Assembly: GCF_014042365.1 (NCBI RefSeq)
Contig: NZ_JACEZS010000002.1
Location: 1 to 64,000, forward strand
Direction: 5' to 3'
DNA from: Rugamonas fusca
GTDB lineage: Bacteria; Pseudomonadota; Gammaproteobacteria; Burkholderiales; Burkholderiaceae_D
Length of the DNA stretch: 64,000 nucleotides
How positions within the stretch are numbered: position 1 is the stretch's first letter; each line of letters starts with the position of its first letter. Positions 9,521 through 18,621 of this stretch are shown one piece after another. Under the pieces are notes generated by a model. The model did no database searches. It saw only the letters and a list, made by a program, of their open reading frames with translations, and was not told the origin of the DNA. Both the position numbers and the translations under genes were made by a program.

Positions 9521-9613
9521 AATGTGCCTCAAAATGTCGCCGGCGTTGCATTCGGCAGCAAAAAGAAGCACACTCGTGCTAAAATTTTTTTCTCCTCCTC
9601 ATAAGAACACACC

Positions 9614-11290
9614 ATGACCCAGCCCCAAACCCTAGTTGAACAGTACGGCCCACGCGATGCGATGGAGTATGACGTCGTGATCGTCGGCGGCGGCCCTGCC
9701 GGCTTGTCGGCCGCGATCAAGATCAAGCAGATGGCTGCGGAAAAAGGCCAGGACGTGTCCGTCGTCGTGCTGGAAAAAGGCGGCGAACTGGGCGCGCACA
9801 TCCTGTCGGGCGCCGTGATGGACCCGAAGGCGCTGACCGAGCTGATCCCCAACTGGAAGGAACTGGGCGCGCCCCTCAACACCGAGGTGACGGAAGACCG
9901 CGTGCTGTTCCTGACTGAAAAGAAAGCCTACAAGACGCCCAACTTCGCGCTGCCAGCCTGCTTCGAGAACCACGGCAACTACGTGATCTCGCTCGGCAAC
10001 GTGGTGCGCTGGCTGGGCCAGCAGGCCGAATCGCTGGGCGTGGAAATCTTCCCCGGCTTCGCGGCCGCCGAAGTGCTGTACAACGACGATGGTTCCGTCA
10101 AGGGCGTGGCCACCGGCAACATGGGCGTCAAGCGCGACGGCGAAGCCGGTCCGGACTTCCAGCTGGGCATGGAACTGCACGGCAAGTACACGCTGTTCGC
10201 CGAAGGCGCGCGCGGCCACCTGGGCAAGCAGCTGATGGCCAAGTTCGACCTGAACAAGGGCAAGGACCCGCAATCGTACGGCATCGGCATCAAGGAACTG
10301 TGGGAAATCGACCCAGCCAAGCACCAGCCTGGCCTGGTGATCCACACCACGGGCTGGCCGCTGGACAGCAAAACCTATGGCGGCTCGTTCCTGTACCACC
10401 TGGAAAACAACCAGGTCATGGTCGGCTATGTGGTGGGCCTGAACTATGCGAACCCCTACCTGTCGCCGTACGAGGAATTCCAGCGCTACAAGACCCACCC
10501 GGCCATCCGCACCTTCTTCGAAGGCGGCAAGCGCATCTCCTACGGCGCGCGCGCGATCACGGCCGGCGGCCTGCAATCGCTGCCCAAGCTGGTGTTCCCC
10601 GGCGGCGCGCTGATCGGCTGCGACGCCGGCTTCCTGAACATGAGCCGCATCAAGGGTTCGCACGCGGCCATCAAGTCCGGCATGCTGGCGGCCGAATCCG
10701 TGTTCGCGGCGCTGGGCGAGAACCGCCAGCACGACGAACTGGTCAGCTATCCGGTCGCCTTCGAGCAATCGTGGCTGCACGAGGAACTGCACGTGGCGCG
10801 CAACGTCAAGCCTTACCTGAACATGGGCCTGTACGTGGGCGCCCTGATGACGGGTATCGACCAGATCATCTTCCGCGGCAAGGCGCCATGGACGCTGCAC
10901 CACAGCCATGCCGACCACGAGTGCCTGAAGCCGGCCAGCGACTTCGCGCCGATCAACTATCCCAAGCCGGATGGCAAGCTGACCTTCGACCGCCTGTCCT
11001 CGGTGTTCATTTCCAACACCAACCATGCGGAAGATCAGCCTATCCACCTGACGCTGAAGAACGCCAGCGTGCCGGTGGACGTGAACCTGCGCAAATACGC
11101 GGGTCCGGAATCGCGCTACTGCCCGGCCGGCGTGTATGAATTCGTCAAGACCGACGAAGGCCAGGACCGCCTGCAGATCAACGCCCAGAACTGCGTGCAC
11201 TGCAAGACCTGCGACATCAAGGACCCGACCCAGAACATCGTCTGGATCACGCCCGAAGGCGGCGGCGGCCCCAACTACCCGAACATGTAA
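9614..11290 (+). CDS. electron transfer flavoprotein-ubiquinone oxidoreductase
   Basis: 558 aa monotopic inner-membrane enzyme that passes electrons from ETF, reduced by acyl-CoA and other dehydrogenases, to ubiquinone. The FAD-binding GGGPAGLSAA motif is at about residues 25-35. The ubiquinone/FAD domain includes GCDAGFLNMSRIKGSHAAIKSG. The C-terminal ferredoxin-like domain supplies the 4Fe-4S ligands: one Cys in RYCPAGVYE and three in CVHCKTCDIKDP. Full length. Its own ATG at 9614 is shortly preceded by an AT-rich stretch with a TCTCCTCC run, so the Shine-Dalgarno is not obvious. It is followed by a strong terminator and is probably monocistronic. Confidence 0.95.
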   Translation: MTQPQTLVEQYGPRDAMEYDVVIVGGGPAGLSAAIKIKQMAAEKGQDVSVVVLEKGGELGAHILSGAVMDPKALTELIPNWKELGAPLNTEVTEDRVLFLTEKKAYKTPNFALPACFENHGNYVISLGNVVRWLGQQAESLGVEIFPGFAAAEVLYNDDGSVKGVATGNMGVKRDGEAGPDFQLGMELHGKYTLFAEGARGHLGKQLMAKFDLNKGKDPQSYGIGIKELWEIDPAKHQPGLVIHTTGWPLDSKTYGGSFLYHLENNQVMVGYVVGLNYANPYLSPYEEFQRYKTHPAIRTFFEGGKRISYGARAITAGGLQSLPKLVFPGGALIGCDAGFLNMSRIKGSHAAIKSGMLAAESVFAALGENRQHDELVSYPVAFEQSWLHEELHVARNVKPYLNMGLYVGALMTGIDQIIFRGKAPWTLHHSHADHECLKPASDFAPINYPKPDGKLTFDRLSSVFISNTNHAEDQPIHLTLKNASVPVDVNLRKYAGPESRYCPAGVYEFVKTDEGQDRLQINAQNCVHCKTCDIKDPTQNIVWITPEGGGGPNYPNM

Positions 11291-11304
11291 TCGGCATGGT
11301 TGAC

Positions 11305-11347
11305 TAAAAAACAGCGCGGCGTGCTTGCACCCCGCGCTGTTTTTTTT
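11305..11347 (+). terminator. ETF-QO terminator (bidirectional)
   Basis: AAAAAACAGCGCGG pairs with CCGCGCTGTTTTTT around a 12-nt loop, followed by eight T, 15 bp after the ETF-QO stop. The A/T symmetry means it could also work on the minus strand. Confidence 0.9.
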
Positions 11348-11543
11348 CACCGCGGCCGGCCAAAAGCGTCCATCATTGCGGGGTGGAAAGGCGCTGGCGG
11401 ACTCGACTTAACGCTGGTTACAAATATTTTTCAAAAAATTTCCACGTGGCATTTAATGTCCCATCCGAAACGGTCGTCTTGTACTTGGGAGAGCACAAAG
11501 AAACCGATGCTCCGAACTGAATCCACCTACCAGGAGTTATTTC

Positions 11544-12422
11544 ATGCTGAGCCTTCACACCAATGCAGCGGCCCTGTCCGCCCAGAACTCGATCACCCGC
11601 ACCCAGGGCAGCCTGTCGACTTCGCAGACCCGCCTGAGCACCGGCTTCCGCATCAACTCGGCAATGGACGACGCCGCCGGCCTGCAGATCGCCACCCGTC
11701 TGAAAGCCCAGACCAGCGGTATGGCTGTGGCCATGCGCAACACCCAGAACTCGATCTCGATGCTGCAAACGGGTGAAGGCGCGCTGGACGAGACCACCAA
11801 CATCCTGATGCGCATGAAAGACCTGGCCACCCAGGCCGCCGACGGCTCCTCGACTGCCAACGACCAGACCGCCATGCAGAAAGAATTCGACTCGCTGACG
11901 AGCGAACTGAGCAACATCATGACCAACACCAAGTTCGGCGGCACCGCCCTGCTGACCAACGGCACCGGCAAACTGGCCACCGCCGTCGACTTCCAGATCG
12001 GCGCCGGCTCGACCGAAAAGATGAGCGGCGACGTGACGGCCGAACTGACCCAGGTGCACACCGACCTGGCCGCCGCCGCGGTCGAATACGACGGCGCCAC
12101 CGGCGTCGCCTCGACCGGCGGCACGGAGCTGACCGCGGCCGGCTCGGCCAACACCACCATCGACAAGCTGGCCACCGCCATCGATTCCGTCGGTGCGCTG
12201 CGCTCGAAACTGGGTGCGATCTCGAACCGCCTGGACCACGTCTACAACAACTTGTCGAACATCTCGACCAACACCAAGGCCGCTACCGGCCGCATCATGG
12301 ACACCGACTTCGCGACCGAATCGTCGAACATGACCTCGAGCCAGATGCTGCTGCAAGCCGGCACCGCGATGCTGAAGCAATCGAACAGCACCTCGTCGCT
12401 GGTTATGTCCCTGCTGCAATAA
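11544..12422 (+). CDS. fliC: flagellin (lateral-type, LafA/FliC)
   Basis: 292 aa filament subunit. The N-terminal D0/D1 domain (1-140) has the LSTGFRINSAMDDAAGLQIA motif and the C-terminal D1/D0 (about 210-292) has GRIMDTDFATESSNMT and ends SLVMSLLQ. The variable centre is only about 65 residues, so surface domains D2/D3 are essentially absent and the filament would be thin and smooth. A strong AGGAG precedes the ATG. It has its own terminator and heads the locus, as lafA does next to the cap-chaperone block in Vibrio. The 250-bp upstream region is AT-rich but I found no convincing sigma28 or sigma54 promoter. Confidence 0.93.
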   Translation: MLSLHTNAAALSAQNSITRTQGSLSTSQTRLSTGFRINSAMDDAAGLQIATRLKAQTSGMAVAMRNTQNSISMLQTGEGALDETTNILMRMKDLATQAADGSSTANDQTAMQKEFDSLTSELSNIMTNTKFGGTALLTNGTGKLATAVDFQIGAGSTEKMSGDVTAELTQVHTDLAAAAVEYDGATGVASTGGTELTAAGSANTTIDKLATAIDSVGALRSKLGAISNRLDHVYNNLSNISTNTKAATGRIMDTDFATESSNMTSSQMLLQAGTAMLKQSNSTSSLVMSLLQ

Positions 12423-12464
12423 TTGTAGCGCCGCCCTGCCCGCCGCGCGGGCAGGCGCAACAGG

Positions 12465-12496
12465 AGCCAACCGGCAACCCGGTTGGCTTTTTTTTG
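12465..12496 (+). terminator. fliC terminator
   Basis: Ten-bp stem AGCCAACCGG / CCGGTTGGCT with a 4-nt loop followed by eight or more T, about 43 bp after the flagellin stop. Confidence 0.9.
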
Positions 12497-12520
12497 GCCC
12501 GCTAGACCTGAGTTAGCACT

Positions 12521-13438
12521 ATGGCATTCGACCGCATCGGCCCCACCACCGCTCCGTTGAGCGTGCCCGACCGCCCCACCCCGCTGCCCCAGCCGCAGAC
12601 GGGCCCGGCCGCCGGCGACGGCGGCGGCGACTATCCGCTGGCGCCCGTCACGCCGGCCGCCGTCGAACTGCTGGCCGATACGGCGGAAAGCCTGCCACTG
12701 TCGCGCGCCGGGCTCGATACGCTGGCTGCCCAGCTTGCGGCCGACACCCCCAGCGCAGCCGATCCGGCCGCCATGCATCCCAACCAGGTCTTCCTGTCGC
12801 GCCAGTTGGTGTGGGCGCCGCCCGACACGACCAGCCTGGCCAGTTCCTGGCTGGTCATGGTGCACACCTACGGCCAGCAGCGTGCCGCCCTCCAGGAGCA
12901 GGCCCAGGGCCAGCATGTTCCCTCCAGCCTGTTCATGGCCGACCACACGCCGGCCGTGCTGCGCGAGGGGCGCGGTGCGCCGCCGCTGGTGACGGAGCTG
13001 GAACCGTGGCGCTTCGCCGTCTACGCGTGGGGCGCGGAACAACTGGTGCTGCGGGTGGTCAGCCGCGACCAGGAAGGCGAGGACGAACACCCGCGCCGGC
13101 GCGGCCCGCGCATCGCGCTGCGGCTGGAACTGATGCTGCCCGGCATAGGGCGGGTGGTGATCCAGATGGAACCGTGGGCCGGGGGCGTGGTGCTGGAAGT
13201 GGCGGCGCAGCAGAATTCGGCCTTGCAGCACCTGCGCGAGATGCTGCCGCAACTGGCCGCCGTCGTCAGCCGGACCGGCCTGACCTTCATCCGCTGCCGC
13301 GTGACGCGCGAACTGCCGCTGGCGGCCCGGCATGCGCCGGAGCGGGCACAACTGGCCGCCCTCACGCCGGCCGTGTTCAAGGCCATGGCCGAACTGGCCG
13401 TGCTGCTGTCTCATCCCTTGCCGCCGGACGAGCTGTAA
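12521..13438 (+). CDS. FliK C-terminal-domain-like flagellar protein (function uncertain)
   Basis: 305 aa, proline- and alanine-rich at the N terminus (residues 1-60). The C-terminal third (about 195-260: ALRLELMLPGIGRVVIQMEP, then GVVLEVAAQQ, then LREMLPQLAAVVSRTGL) has the alternating strand-helix layout of the FliK/hook-length-control C-terminal domain. A canonical FliK/LafE is encoded at 28282-29709, so this would be a second FliK-like protein. The middle (about 80-190) is unlike anything I recognise. It lies between the flagellin terminator and the convergent flhA. Start ATG at 12521 with only a weak GAG-type ribosome-binding site. The function is inference from weak domain similarity and position. 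Confidence 0.6.
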   Translation: MAFDRIGPTTAPLSVPDRPTPLPQPQTGPAAGDGGGDYPLAPVTPAAVELLADTAESLPLSRAGLDTLAAQLAADTPSAADPAAMHPNQVFLSRQLVWAPPDTTSLASSWLVMVHTYGQQRAALQEQAQGQHVPSSLFMADHTPAVLREGRGAPPLVTELEPWRFAVYAWGAEQLVLRVVSRDQEGEDEHPRRRGPRIALRLELMLPGIGRVVIQMEPWAGGVVLEVAAQQNSALQHLREMLPQLAAVVSRTGLTFIRCRVTRELPLAARHAPERAQLAALTPAVFKAMAELAVLLSHPLPPDEL

Positions 13439-13444
13439 CAACCC

Positions 13445-13546
13445 GGGACGTAACACTATTTATCCCTGCCGCAAAACTGGGGACGTAACACCATTTATCC
13501 AGGCGGAAACCGTCCTTTCCGTGTGGGCAAATCGTGTTACGTCCCC
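13445..13546. repeat. REP-like repeats (GGGACGTAACAC family)
   Basis: Two direct copies of GGGACGTAACAC (13445-13456 and 13480-13491, each followed by a CTATTTATCC or CATTTATCC extension) and one inverted copy GTGTTACGTCCCC (13534-13546) fill the gap between the two convergent genes. The outer inverted pair could form a large hairpin and act as a transcription barrier. The pattern resembles intergenic REP sequences; no RAYT transposase is in the window. Confidence 0.65.
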
Positions 13547-13551
13547 GATTT

Positions 13552-15639
13552 TCAGCCGACCGTGCCGATGATGCTCACTTCGCGGTTCTCGGGGATTTCG
13601 TTGTAGGACAGCACATGCAGGCCGGGCGCGAACAGGCGCGCGTAACGGGCCAGCAGCGGCCGGATCTGCGGCAGCACCAGCAGCAGCGGCGGCGTGGCCT
13701 GCTGCTTCATCTGCTCGCGCGCCACCGGCATGTTCACCTGCAACTGGGCCAGCAGGTGCGGGTCGATCGGGTAGTTGTCCAGCACCACCTTGCCGCCCTG
13801 GCGGGCCTGGTTCAGGGAGCCGAGCAACATGTTTTCCAGCTCGCCGCCCAGGTTGAAGGCCTGCATCTCCGTCTTCTGCCCGAACAGGCCCGTGACGATC
13901 TGGCGCCGCAACGCGCAGCGCACCTCGGCCGCCAGCAGGATCGGGTCCTTGGTGGTCTCGGAACTGTCGACCAGGGTGGTGGCGATGGGTACGATATCCT
14001 TGAGCGACACGTTCTCGGCCAGCAGGACGCGGAACACGCGCAGGATCTGGGTGTGGGTCAGCGCCTTGTCGAGCGCCGCGGCCAGCTTGGGCGACAAGGC
14101 CGTCAGGCGCTCCATCATGGCCGGCACGTCCTCATGGCGGAACAGCTCCGGCAAGTATTCGCGGATCAGCTTGGACAGGTGGGTGGCGATGGCGCTGGGC
14201 GCCTCCACCACCTGGTAGCCGAGCCCCAGCGCGTTGGCCTTCTCGCCCTGCTCGATCCATGTGACGGGCATGCCATAGGCCGGCTCGATGCCGGGAATGC
14301 CGTCGATCTGGCCATACACATTGGGCGACGGGATGGCCATCAGCCGGTCCGGGAACACTTCGGCCTGGGCCACCACGCTGCCCGACAACACCACCGCGTA
14401 CTGCGAGGGCTTCAAGCCCAGGTCGTCGCGCACGGTGATCGGCGGCAGCAGCAGGCCCATCGCTTCGGACAGGCTCTGGCGCACGCCCTTGACCCGCTTG
14501 GTCAGCGGCTCGCCATGGGCCTTGTCGATCAGGCTCACCAGCTTGTAGCCCAGCGTCACCTGCAGCGGCTGCACGGCCGGCAGGCTGTGCCAGTCCAGCT
14601 CGGCCACCTTCTCCTCGCGCAGCGCGGCCTCGATGGCGGCCAGCGCGTCCGTCTCGGGTTGCTTGACGCGCTGGCTGAGCCGGTAGCCGACGTAGGCCAG
14701 CACGGCCGCGAACGTGAGGAACATGGCCCAGGGCATGCCCGGCACCAGGGCCAGCACGAACATCATGCCGGCCGCCGACAGGATCACCGGCGGCGAAGCC
14801 AGGAGCTGGCTGCCCACCTGCTGTTCGAAGTCGCCCGCGTCGCTGATGCGCGTGACGAGGATGGCGGCGGCGGCCGACAGCAGCAGCGCCGGGATCTGGG
14901 CCACCAGGCCGTCACCGATGGTCAGCAGCGCGTATTCGCGGAAGGCGTCGCCGAAGCTGAGGTCGTGCATCAGGGCGCCAATGGCCACCCCGCCCACCAT
15001 GTTGATGATCAGGATCAGGATGGACGCCACGGCGTCGCCGCGCACGAACTTGGAGGCGCCGTCCATGGCGCCGTAGAAGTCGGCTTCGGCCGCCACTTCC
15101 AGGCGGCGGACCTGGGCTTTTTCCTGGTTGATCAGGCCGGCGTTGAGGTCGGCGTCGATGGCCATCTGCTTGCCCGGCAGGGCGTCCAGCGTGAAGCGGG
15201 CCGACACTTCCGAGATCCGCTCCGCGCCCTTGGTGACGACCACGAAGTTGATGATCATCAGGATCACGAACACCACCATGCCGACCACGAAGTTGCCGCC
15301 AATGACGACCTTGCCGAACGCTTCGATCACCAGGCCGGCCGCCGACGTGCCCTCATGGCCATGCAGCAGCACCACCCGCGTCGACGCCACATTCAGTGTC
15401 AGCCGCAGCATGGTGGTGGCCAGGATCACCGTGGGGAACACGGAGAAGTCCAGCGGCCGCCTTGCCGTCACGCTGACCAGGATCACGATCAGGGCCAGCA
15501 CGATGTTGAAGGTGAACATGATGTCCAGCACCGTCGGCGGCAGTGGCAGCATGATCATGGCCAGCACCACCATCAGGAAGGCCGGGGTGGCGAACTTGTG
15601 GCGCCGCGCTTCGGCGACCAGGCGGTTCAGGAAATTCAT
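13552..15639 (-). CDS. flhA: flagellar export gate protein FlhA
   Basis: 695 aa, full length. The N-terminal half has eight predicted membrane segments with the FHIPEP signature region (RRPLDFSVFPTVILATTMLRLTLNVAST, split over about 60-87) and the cytoplasmic linker PGKQMAIDADLNAGLI. The C-terminal half (about 350-695) is the soluble nonameric ring that docks chaperone-substrate complexes. It forms the FlhA ring of the type III export gate with FlhB and FliPQR. Its start overlaps the flhB stop by 4 bp (ATGA), so it is the last gene of fliMNPQR-flhBA, the gene order of lateral/Flag-2 loci. Confidence 0.95.
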   Translation of the reverse strand: MNFLNRLVAEARRHKFATPAFLMVVLAMIMLPLPPTVLDIMFTFNIVLALIVILVSVTARRPLDFSVFPTVILATTMLRLTLNVASTRVVLLHGHEGTSAAGLVIEAFGKVVIGGNFVVGMVVFVILMIINFVVVTKGAERISEVSARFTLDALPGKQMAIDADLNAGLINQEKAQVRRLEVAAEADFYGAMDGASKFVRGDAVASILILIINMVGGVAIGALMHDLSFGDAFREYALLTIGDGLVAQIPALLLSAAAAILVTRISDAGDFEQQVGSQLLASPPVILSAAGMMFVLALVPGMPWAMFLTFAAVLAYVGYRLSQRVKQPETDALAAIEAALREEKVAELDWHSLPAVQPLQVTLGYKLVSLIDKAHGEPLTKRVKGVRQSLSEAMGLLLPPITVRDDLGLKPSQYAVVLSGSVVAQAEVFPDRLMAIPSPNVYGQIDGIPGIEPAYGMPVTWIEQGEKANALGLGYQVVEAPSAIATHLSKLIREYLPELFRHEDVPAMMERLTALSPKLAAALDKALTHTQILRVFRVLLAENVSLKDIVPIATTLVDSSETTKDPILLAAEVRCALRRQIVTGLFGQKTEMQAFNLGGELENMLLGSLNQARQGGKVVLDNYPIDPHLLAQLQVNMPVAREQMKQQATPPLLLVLPQIRPLLARYARLFAPGLHVLSYNEIPENREVSIIGTVG

Positions 15640-16775
15640 GTGGGGACAACCTCGCTCATGGAAGGTGGAACGACCACCTCGTTGGGGAATGCGGGCTGGA
15701 CGGCGCGCCGTCCAGTACGGAATGCCTGCAGTTGCAGCACGTAATTCAACACTTGCGACACGGCCTGGTACAACTGCACGGGGATCTGCTGGTTGACCTG
15801 GCTGGTGTTGTAGATGGCGCGCGCCAGCGGCGGCAGCGGCAACACCTCGATCTTGAATTCCACGGCCAGCTGGCGGATGTAGAGCGCCATCTCGTCCACG
15901 CCCTTGGCCACCACGTAGGGCGCCTCGGCCTTGCTCTGGTCATACTTCAGGGCCACGGCGTAGTGCTCGGGGTTGACGATCACCACGTCGGCCGTGGGCA
16001 CGGTCTTGCGGGCGCTGCGCCGGGCCAGCTGGCGCTGCAACTGGCGGATGCGGTTCTTGACTTCGGGCCGGCCTTCGTTGCTCTTGTGCTCCTCCTTCAT
16101 GTCCTGCTTGCTCATGCGCTGGTTCCGGGCGAAGAAATACGCCTGGGCCGGCACGTCGATCACGGCGAAAATGATAAACACGGACACCAGCGACATCAAG
16201 CCGTCGAGCATCAGGCTGGAGCCGGCCAGCATGGCCTGGCCCATGGCCATGTGCTCGAGCTGGGTGTAATCCTTGACGGTGGAACGGGCCACGTGCACCA
16301 GCACCCAGATCAGCACCGTCGCCTTGCCGATCGACACCAGCAATTCAAAGCCATGCTTGGACGAGAACAGCCGGCCCAGGTTGGCCGCCGGACTCAAGCG
16401 CTCCAGCTTCGGTTCCCAGTGGCGCATGCTGATCACCCAGCCACCGGGGACCATGGCGCCCAGCACGATGAACAAGGGCACCACGAACAGCGGCAGCACC
16501 ATCTGCACCAGCAGCCACATGGCTTCGCCGAACACCACCGAGAGCGCGTTGTCGATGGCGCCGGCGCTGCCCAGCGGCGCGAAGCCGAGCTCGAAGATGG
16601 CCTGGAACTGGCGGAAATACGACGGCAGCAGGTAGACGAACAGTTTCAGGCTGACCAGGATGCCGATCGCCGTCGACAGGTCGCGCGAGCGCACCACCTG
16701 CCCTTCCTGGCGCGACTTCTTCAGCTTCTGCTGTGACGCCTTCTCTGTCTTATCGCCGGTGCTCGATTCAGCCAT
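15636..16775 (-). CDS. flhB: flagellar export switch protein FlhB
   Basis: 379 aa inner-membrane protein with four membrane segments (about 30-215) and a C-terminal cytoplasmic domain that switches export from hook to filament substrates. The autocleavage motif is NPEH (in VIVNPEHYAVALKYD) rather than the common NPTH; the Asn-Pro cleavage bond and the His are kept. A charged N-terminal segment (DKTEKASQQKLKKSRQEGQ) and a 30-residue C-terminal tail with PAFPNEVVVPPS follow family rules. It overlaps fliR by 8 bp and flhA by 4 bp. Confidence 0.94.
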   Translation of the reverse strand: MAESSTGDKTEKASQQKLKKSRQEGQVVRSRDLSTAIGILVSLKLFVYLLPSYFRQFQAIFELGFAPLGSAGAIDNALSVVFGEAMWLLVQMVLPLFVVPLFIVLGAMVPGGWVISMRHWEPKLERLSPAANLGRLFSSKHGFELLVSIGKATVLIWVLVHVARSTVKDYTQLEHMAMGQAMLAGSSLMLDGLMSLVSVFIIFAVIDVPAQAYFFARNQRMSKQDMKEEHKSNEGRPEVKNRIRQLQRQLARRSARKTVPTADVVIVNPEHYAVALKYDQSKAEAPYVVAKGVDEMALYIRQLAVEFKIEVLPLPPLARAIYNTSQVNQQIPVQLYQAVSQVLNYVLQLQAFRTGRRAVQPAFPNEVVVPPSMSEVVPT

Positions 16776-17550
16776 GGCCCGCCGCCTGCATCTGTTGCCG
16801 TATCAATTCCAGTACCTGGCCCGTCATGCGCACATAGTGCTCGGGGATGAAGCGCACCACCTGGCCCAGCATCAGCAAGCCGAACAGGGTGATGACGGAA
16901 AAGCCCAGCGCGAACAGGTTCAGCGTGGGCGCCACCCGGTTCAGGAAACCAAAGCCCAGCTGCACCACCAGCGTCGAGAACACGACGGGCATGGCCAGCA
17001 GCATGGCGGCCGAGAAGATCCAGGCCGCGTTGTAGGCCACGCTTTGCAGCAGCAGCGGACCGACGCCATGGCCCAGCGGCCAGGCCTTGAAGCTCTGGCC
17101 GATCACGGCCGCCACCACCAGGTGGCCGTCGATCGAAAAGAACACGATGATGGCCAGCACCGACAGCAGGGCCGACACCACGTCCGACGACTGGCCGTTC
17201 ATGGGGTCGTTCATGACGGCCATGGAAAAGCCCACCTGCGACGACACCATGAAGCCGAGCACGCCGATCACGGACATGGCGAAGTGGAACGCCAGCCCCA
17301 GCACGCCGCCGATGATGGCTTGCTCGAACGTGGCCAGCACGCCTTGCAGCGACATGGGGTCGATCACGGCCGCCCCTTGCGTGAGCGGCAGCATCAGGAT
17401 GGCCAGCACCAGCGCGGCCAGGATGCGCACCGTGACGGGGGTGACGGCCTCGCCCAGCACGGGCACGGCCGTCAGCATGGCCAGCACCCGGCAGAACGGC
17501 CACCACAGCGCGTTGAGCATGGGCAGCAACTGGTCCAGGAGGTGTTCCAT
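16768..17550 (-). CDS. fliR: flagellar export gate protein FliR
   Basis: 260 aa hydrophobic export-gate component with about six membrane segments, including the RILAALVLAILMLPL segment and the FHFAMSVIGVLGFMVSSQVG region. It assembles with five FliP and four FliQ into the helical export core. The ATG at 17550 has AGGAGGTG a few bases upstream on the minus strand. It starts 9 bp after the fliQ stop and overlaps the flhB start. Confidence 0.92.
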   Translation of the reverse strand: MEHLLDQLLPMLNALWWPFCRVLAMLTAVPVLGEAVTPVTVRILAALVLAILMLPLTQGAAVIDPMSLQGVLATFEQAIIGGVLGLAFHFAMSVIGVLGFMVSSQVGFSMAVMNDPMNGQSSDVVSALLSVLAIIVFFSIDGHLVVAAVIGQSFKAWPLGHGVGPLLLQSVAYNAAWIFSAAMLLAMPVVFSTLVVQLGFGFLNRVAPTLNLFALGFSVITLFGLLMLGQVVRFIPEHYVRMTGQVLELIRQQMQAAGHG

Positions 17551-17559
17551 CGGGCGTGG

Positions 17560-17832
17560 CTAGCCGACCAGGGTGGCGGCGCGCTGGAAGATGGAGACGC
17601 AGAAATCCATCAGGTAGCCCGACATCCAGCGTCCCATGAGGATGATGGCCAGCAGCGTCACCAGGAGGCGCGGCAGGAAACTCAAGGTTTGCTCGTTGAT
17701 CTGGGTGGCCGCCTGCACCAGCGCCACCAGCAAGCCCGTCACCAGGCCCGGCACCACCAGCAGCACCACCAGCAGCATCACGATGTGCAACGCTTCCACG
17801 ATCAGGTCGACGGCGACTTCAGGAGTAAGCAT
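17560..17832 (-). CDS. fliQ: flagellar export gate protein FliQ
   Basis: 90 aa with two membrane helices (about 13-42 and 50-75), the normal FliQ size. The PGLVTGLLVALVQAATQINEQTL turn between the helices is the FliQ family signature. Part of the minus-strand export operon, 12 bp after fliP. Confidence 0.92.
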   Translation of the reverse strand: MLTPEVAVDLIVEALHIVMLLVVLLVVPGLVTGLLVALVQAATQINEQTLSFLPRLLVTLLAIILMGRWMSGYLMDFCVSIFQRAATLVG

Positions 17833-17844
17833 AAGGTCCGCCTG

Positions 17845-18621
17845 TCAGTAAGCCTGGATGCTGGTCACGAGCGTGTTGACGGTCAGGGTCCAGCCATCGA
17901 CCAGCACGAACAACAGCAACTTGAACGGCAAGGAAATCACCAGCGGCGACAGCATCATCATGCCCATCGCCATCAGCACCGACGACACCACCAGGTCGAT
18001 CACGAGGAAGGGAATGAACAGCATGCAGCCGATCTGGAACGCCGTCTTCAGTTCCGACAGCACGAAGGCGGCCAGCTTGACGGTGAAAGCGTGCTCGGCC
18101 GGCACGGTCACCTTGTCCTCGCCGGCCAGGTGGGCGATCTGGGCCAGCGCGGCCTTGCTGGTCTGGGCCAGCATGAAGCGCGACACGGGTTTTTCCGCGA
18201 TCTTGAGGGCTTCCTCGAGGCCGATCTTGTCCTTGTCGTAGGGCACGAACGCTTCCGTCCACACCTGGTCGCCGATGGGGCGCATCACCAGCAGCGTAAG
18301 GATCAGGGCCACGCCCGTGATGATGCGGTTGGGCAGGCCCTGCTGCAAACCGAGCGCCTGGCGCAGCAGCGACAGCACGATGACGAAGCGGGTGAAGCTG
18401 GTCATCATCATCACCATCACGGGCAGCAAGCCCAGCAAGGTCATGATGATCAGGATCTGGGTCTTGACCGTCAGTTCGGTCTTGGCCCCAGGCACCACAT
18501 TGGCCAGCAGGTCAACGGCCTGGGCCGGCCCCCAGCAGCACAACAGGAACAGGGACAAGCAGGCGGCCGCCGGCCACCAGCGCCGGCGCGCCGGCGCCGG
18601 CCACATCGGGCACCACGTCAT
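17845..18621 (-). CDS. fliP: flagellar export gate protein FliP
   Basis: 258 aa with a cleavable signal-like N terminus (WWPAAACLSLFLLCCWGPAQA), then helices with LLPVMVMMMTSFTRFVIVLSLLRQALG, a periplasmic segment, and the FIPFLVIDLVVSSVLMAMGMMM block typical of FliP. The ATG overlaps the fliN stop (ATGA). No fliO lies between fliN and fliP, as in lateral-flagellar lfiMNPQR operons; FliO normally assists FliP assembly. Confidence 0.94.
   Translation of the reverse strand: MTWCPMWPAPARRRWWPAAACLSLFLLCCWGPAQAVDLLANVVPGAKTELTVKTQILIIMTLLGLLPVMVMMMTSFTRFVIVLSLLRQALGLQQGLPNRIITGVALILTLLVMRPIGDQVWTEAFVPYDKDKIGLEEALKIAEKPVSRFMLAQTSKAALAQIAHLAGEDKVTVPAEHAFTVKLAAFVLSELKTAFQIGCMLFIPFLVIDLVVSSVLMAMGMMMLSPLVISLPFKLLLFVLVDGWTLTVNTLVTSIQAY

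Noticed and set aside
11448..11465. Possible sigma54-like sequence TGGCATTTAATGTC upstream of fliC
   Set aside because: The GC of the -12 element is missing; match is too poor to report as a promoter.
13534..15744. 736-aa plus-strand ORF over flhA
   Set aside because: Antisense shadow with HQDR-rich composition; flhA is unambiguous. The same applies to the long ORFs opposite fliF, fliI, fliD, fliK, recD, recB and recC.
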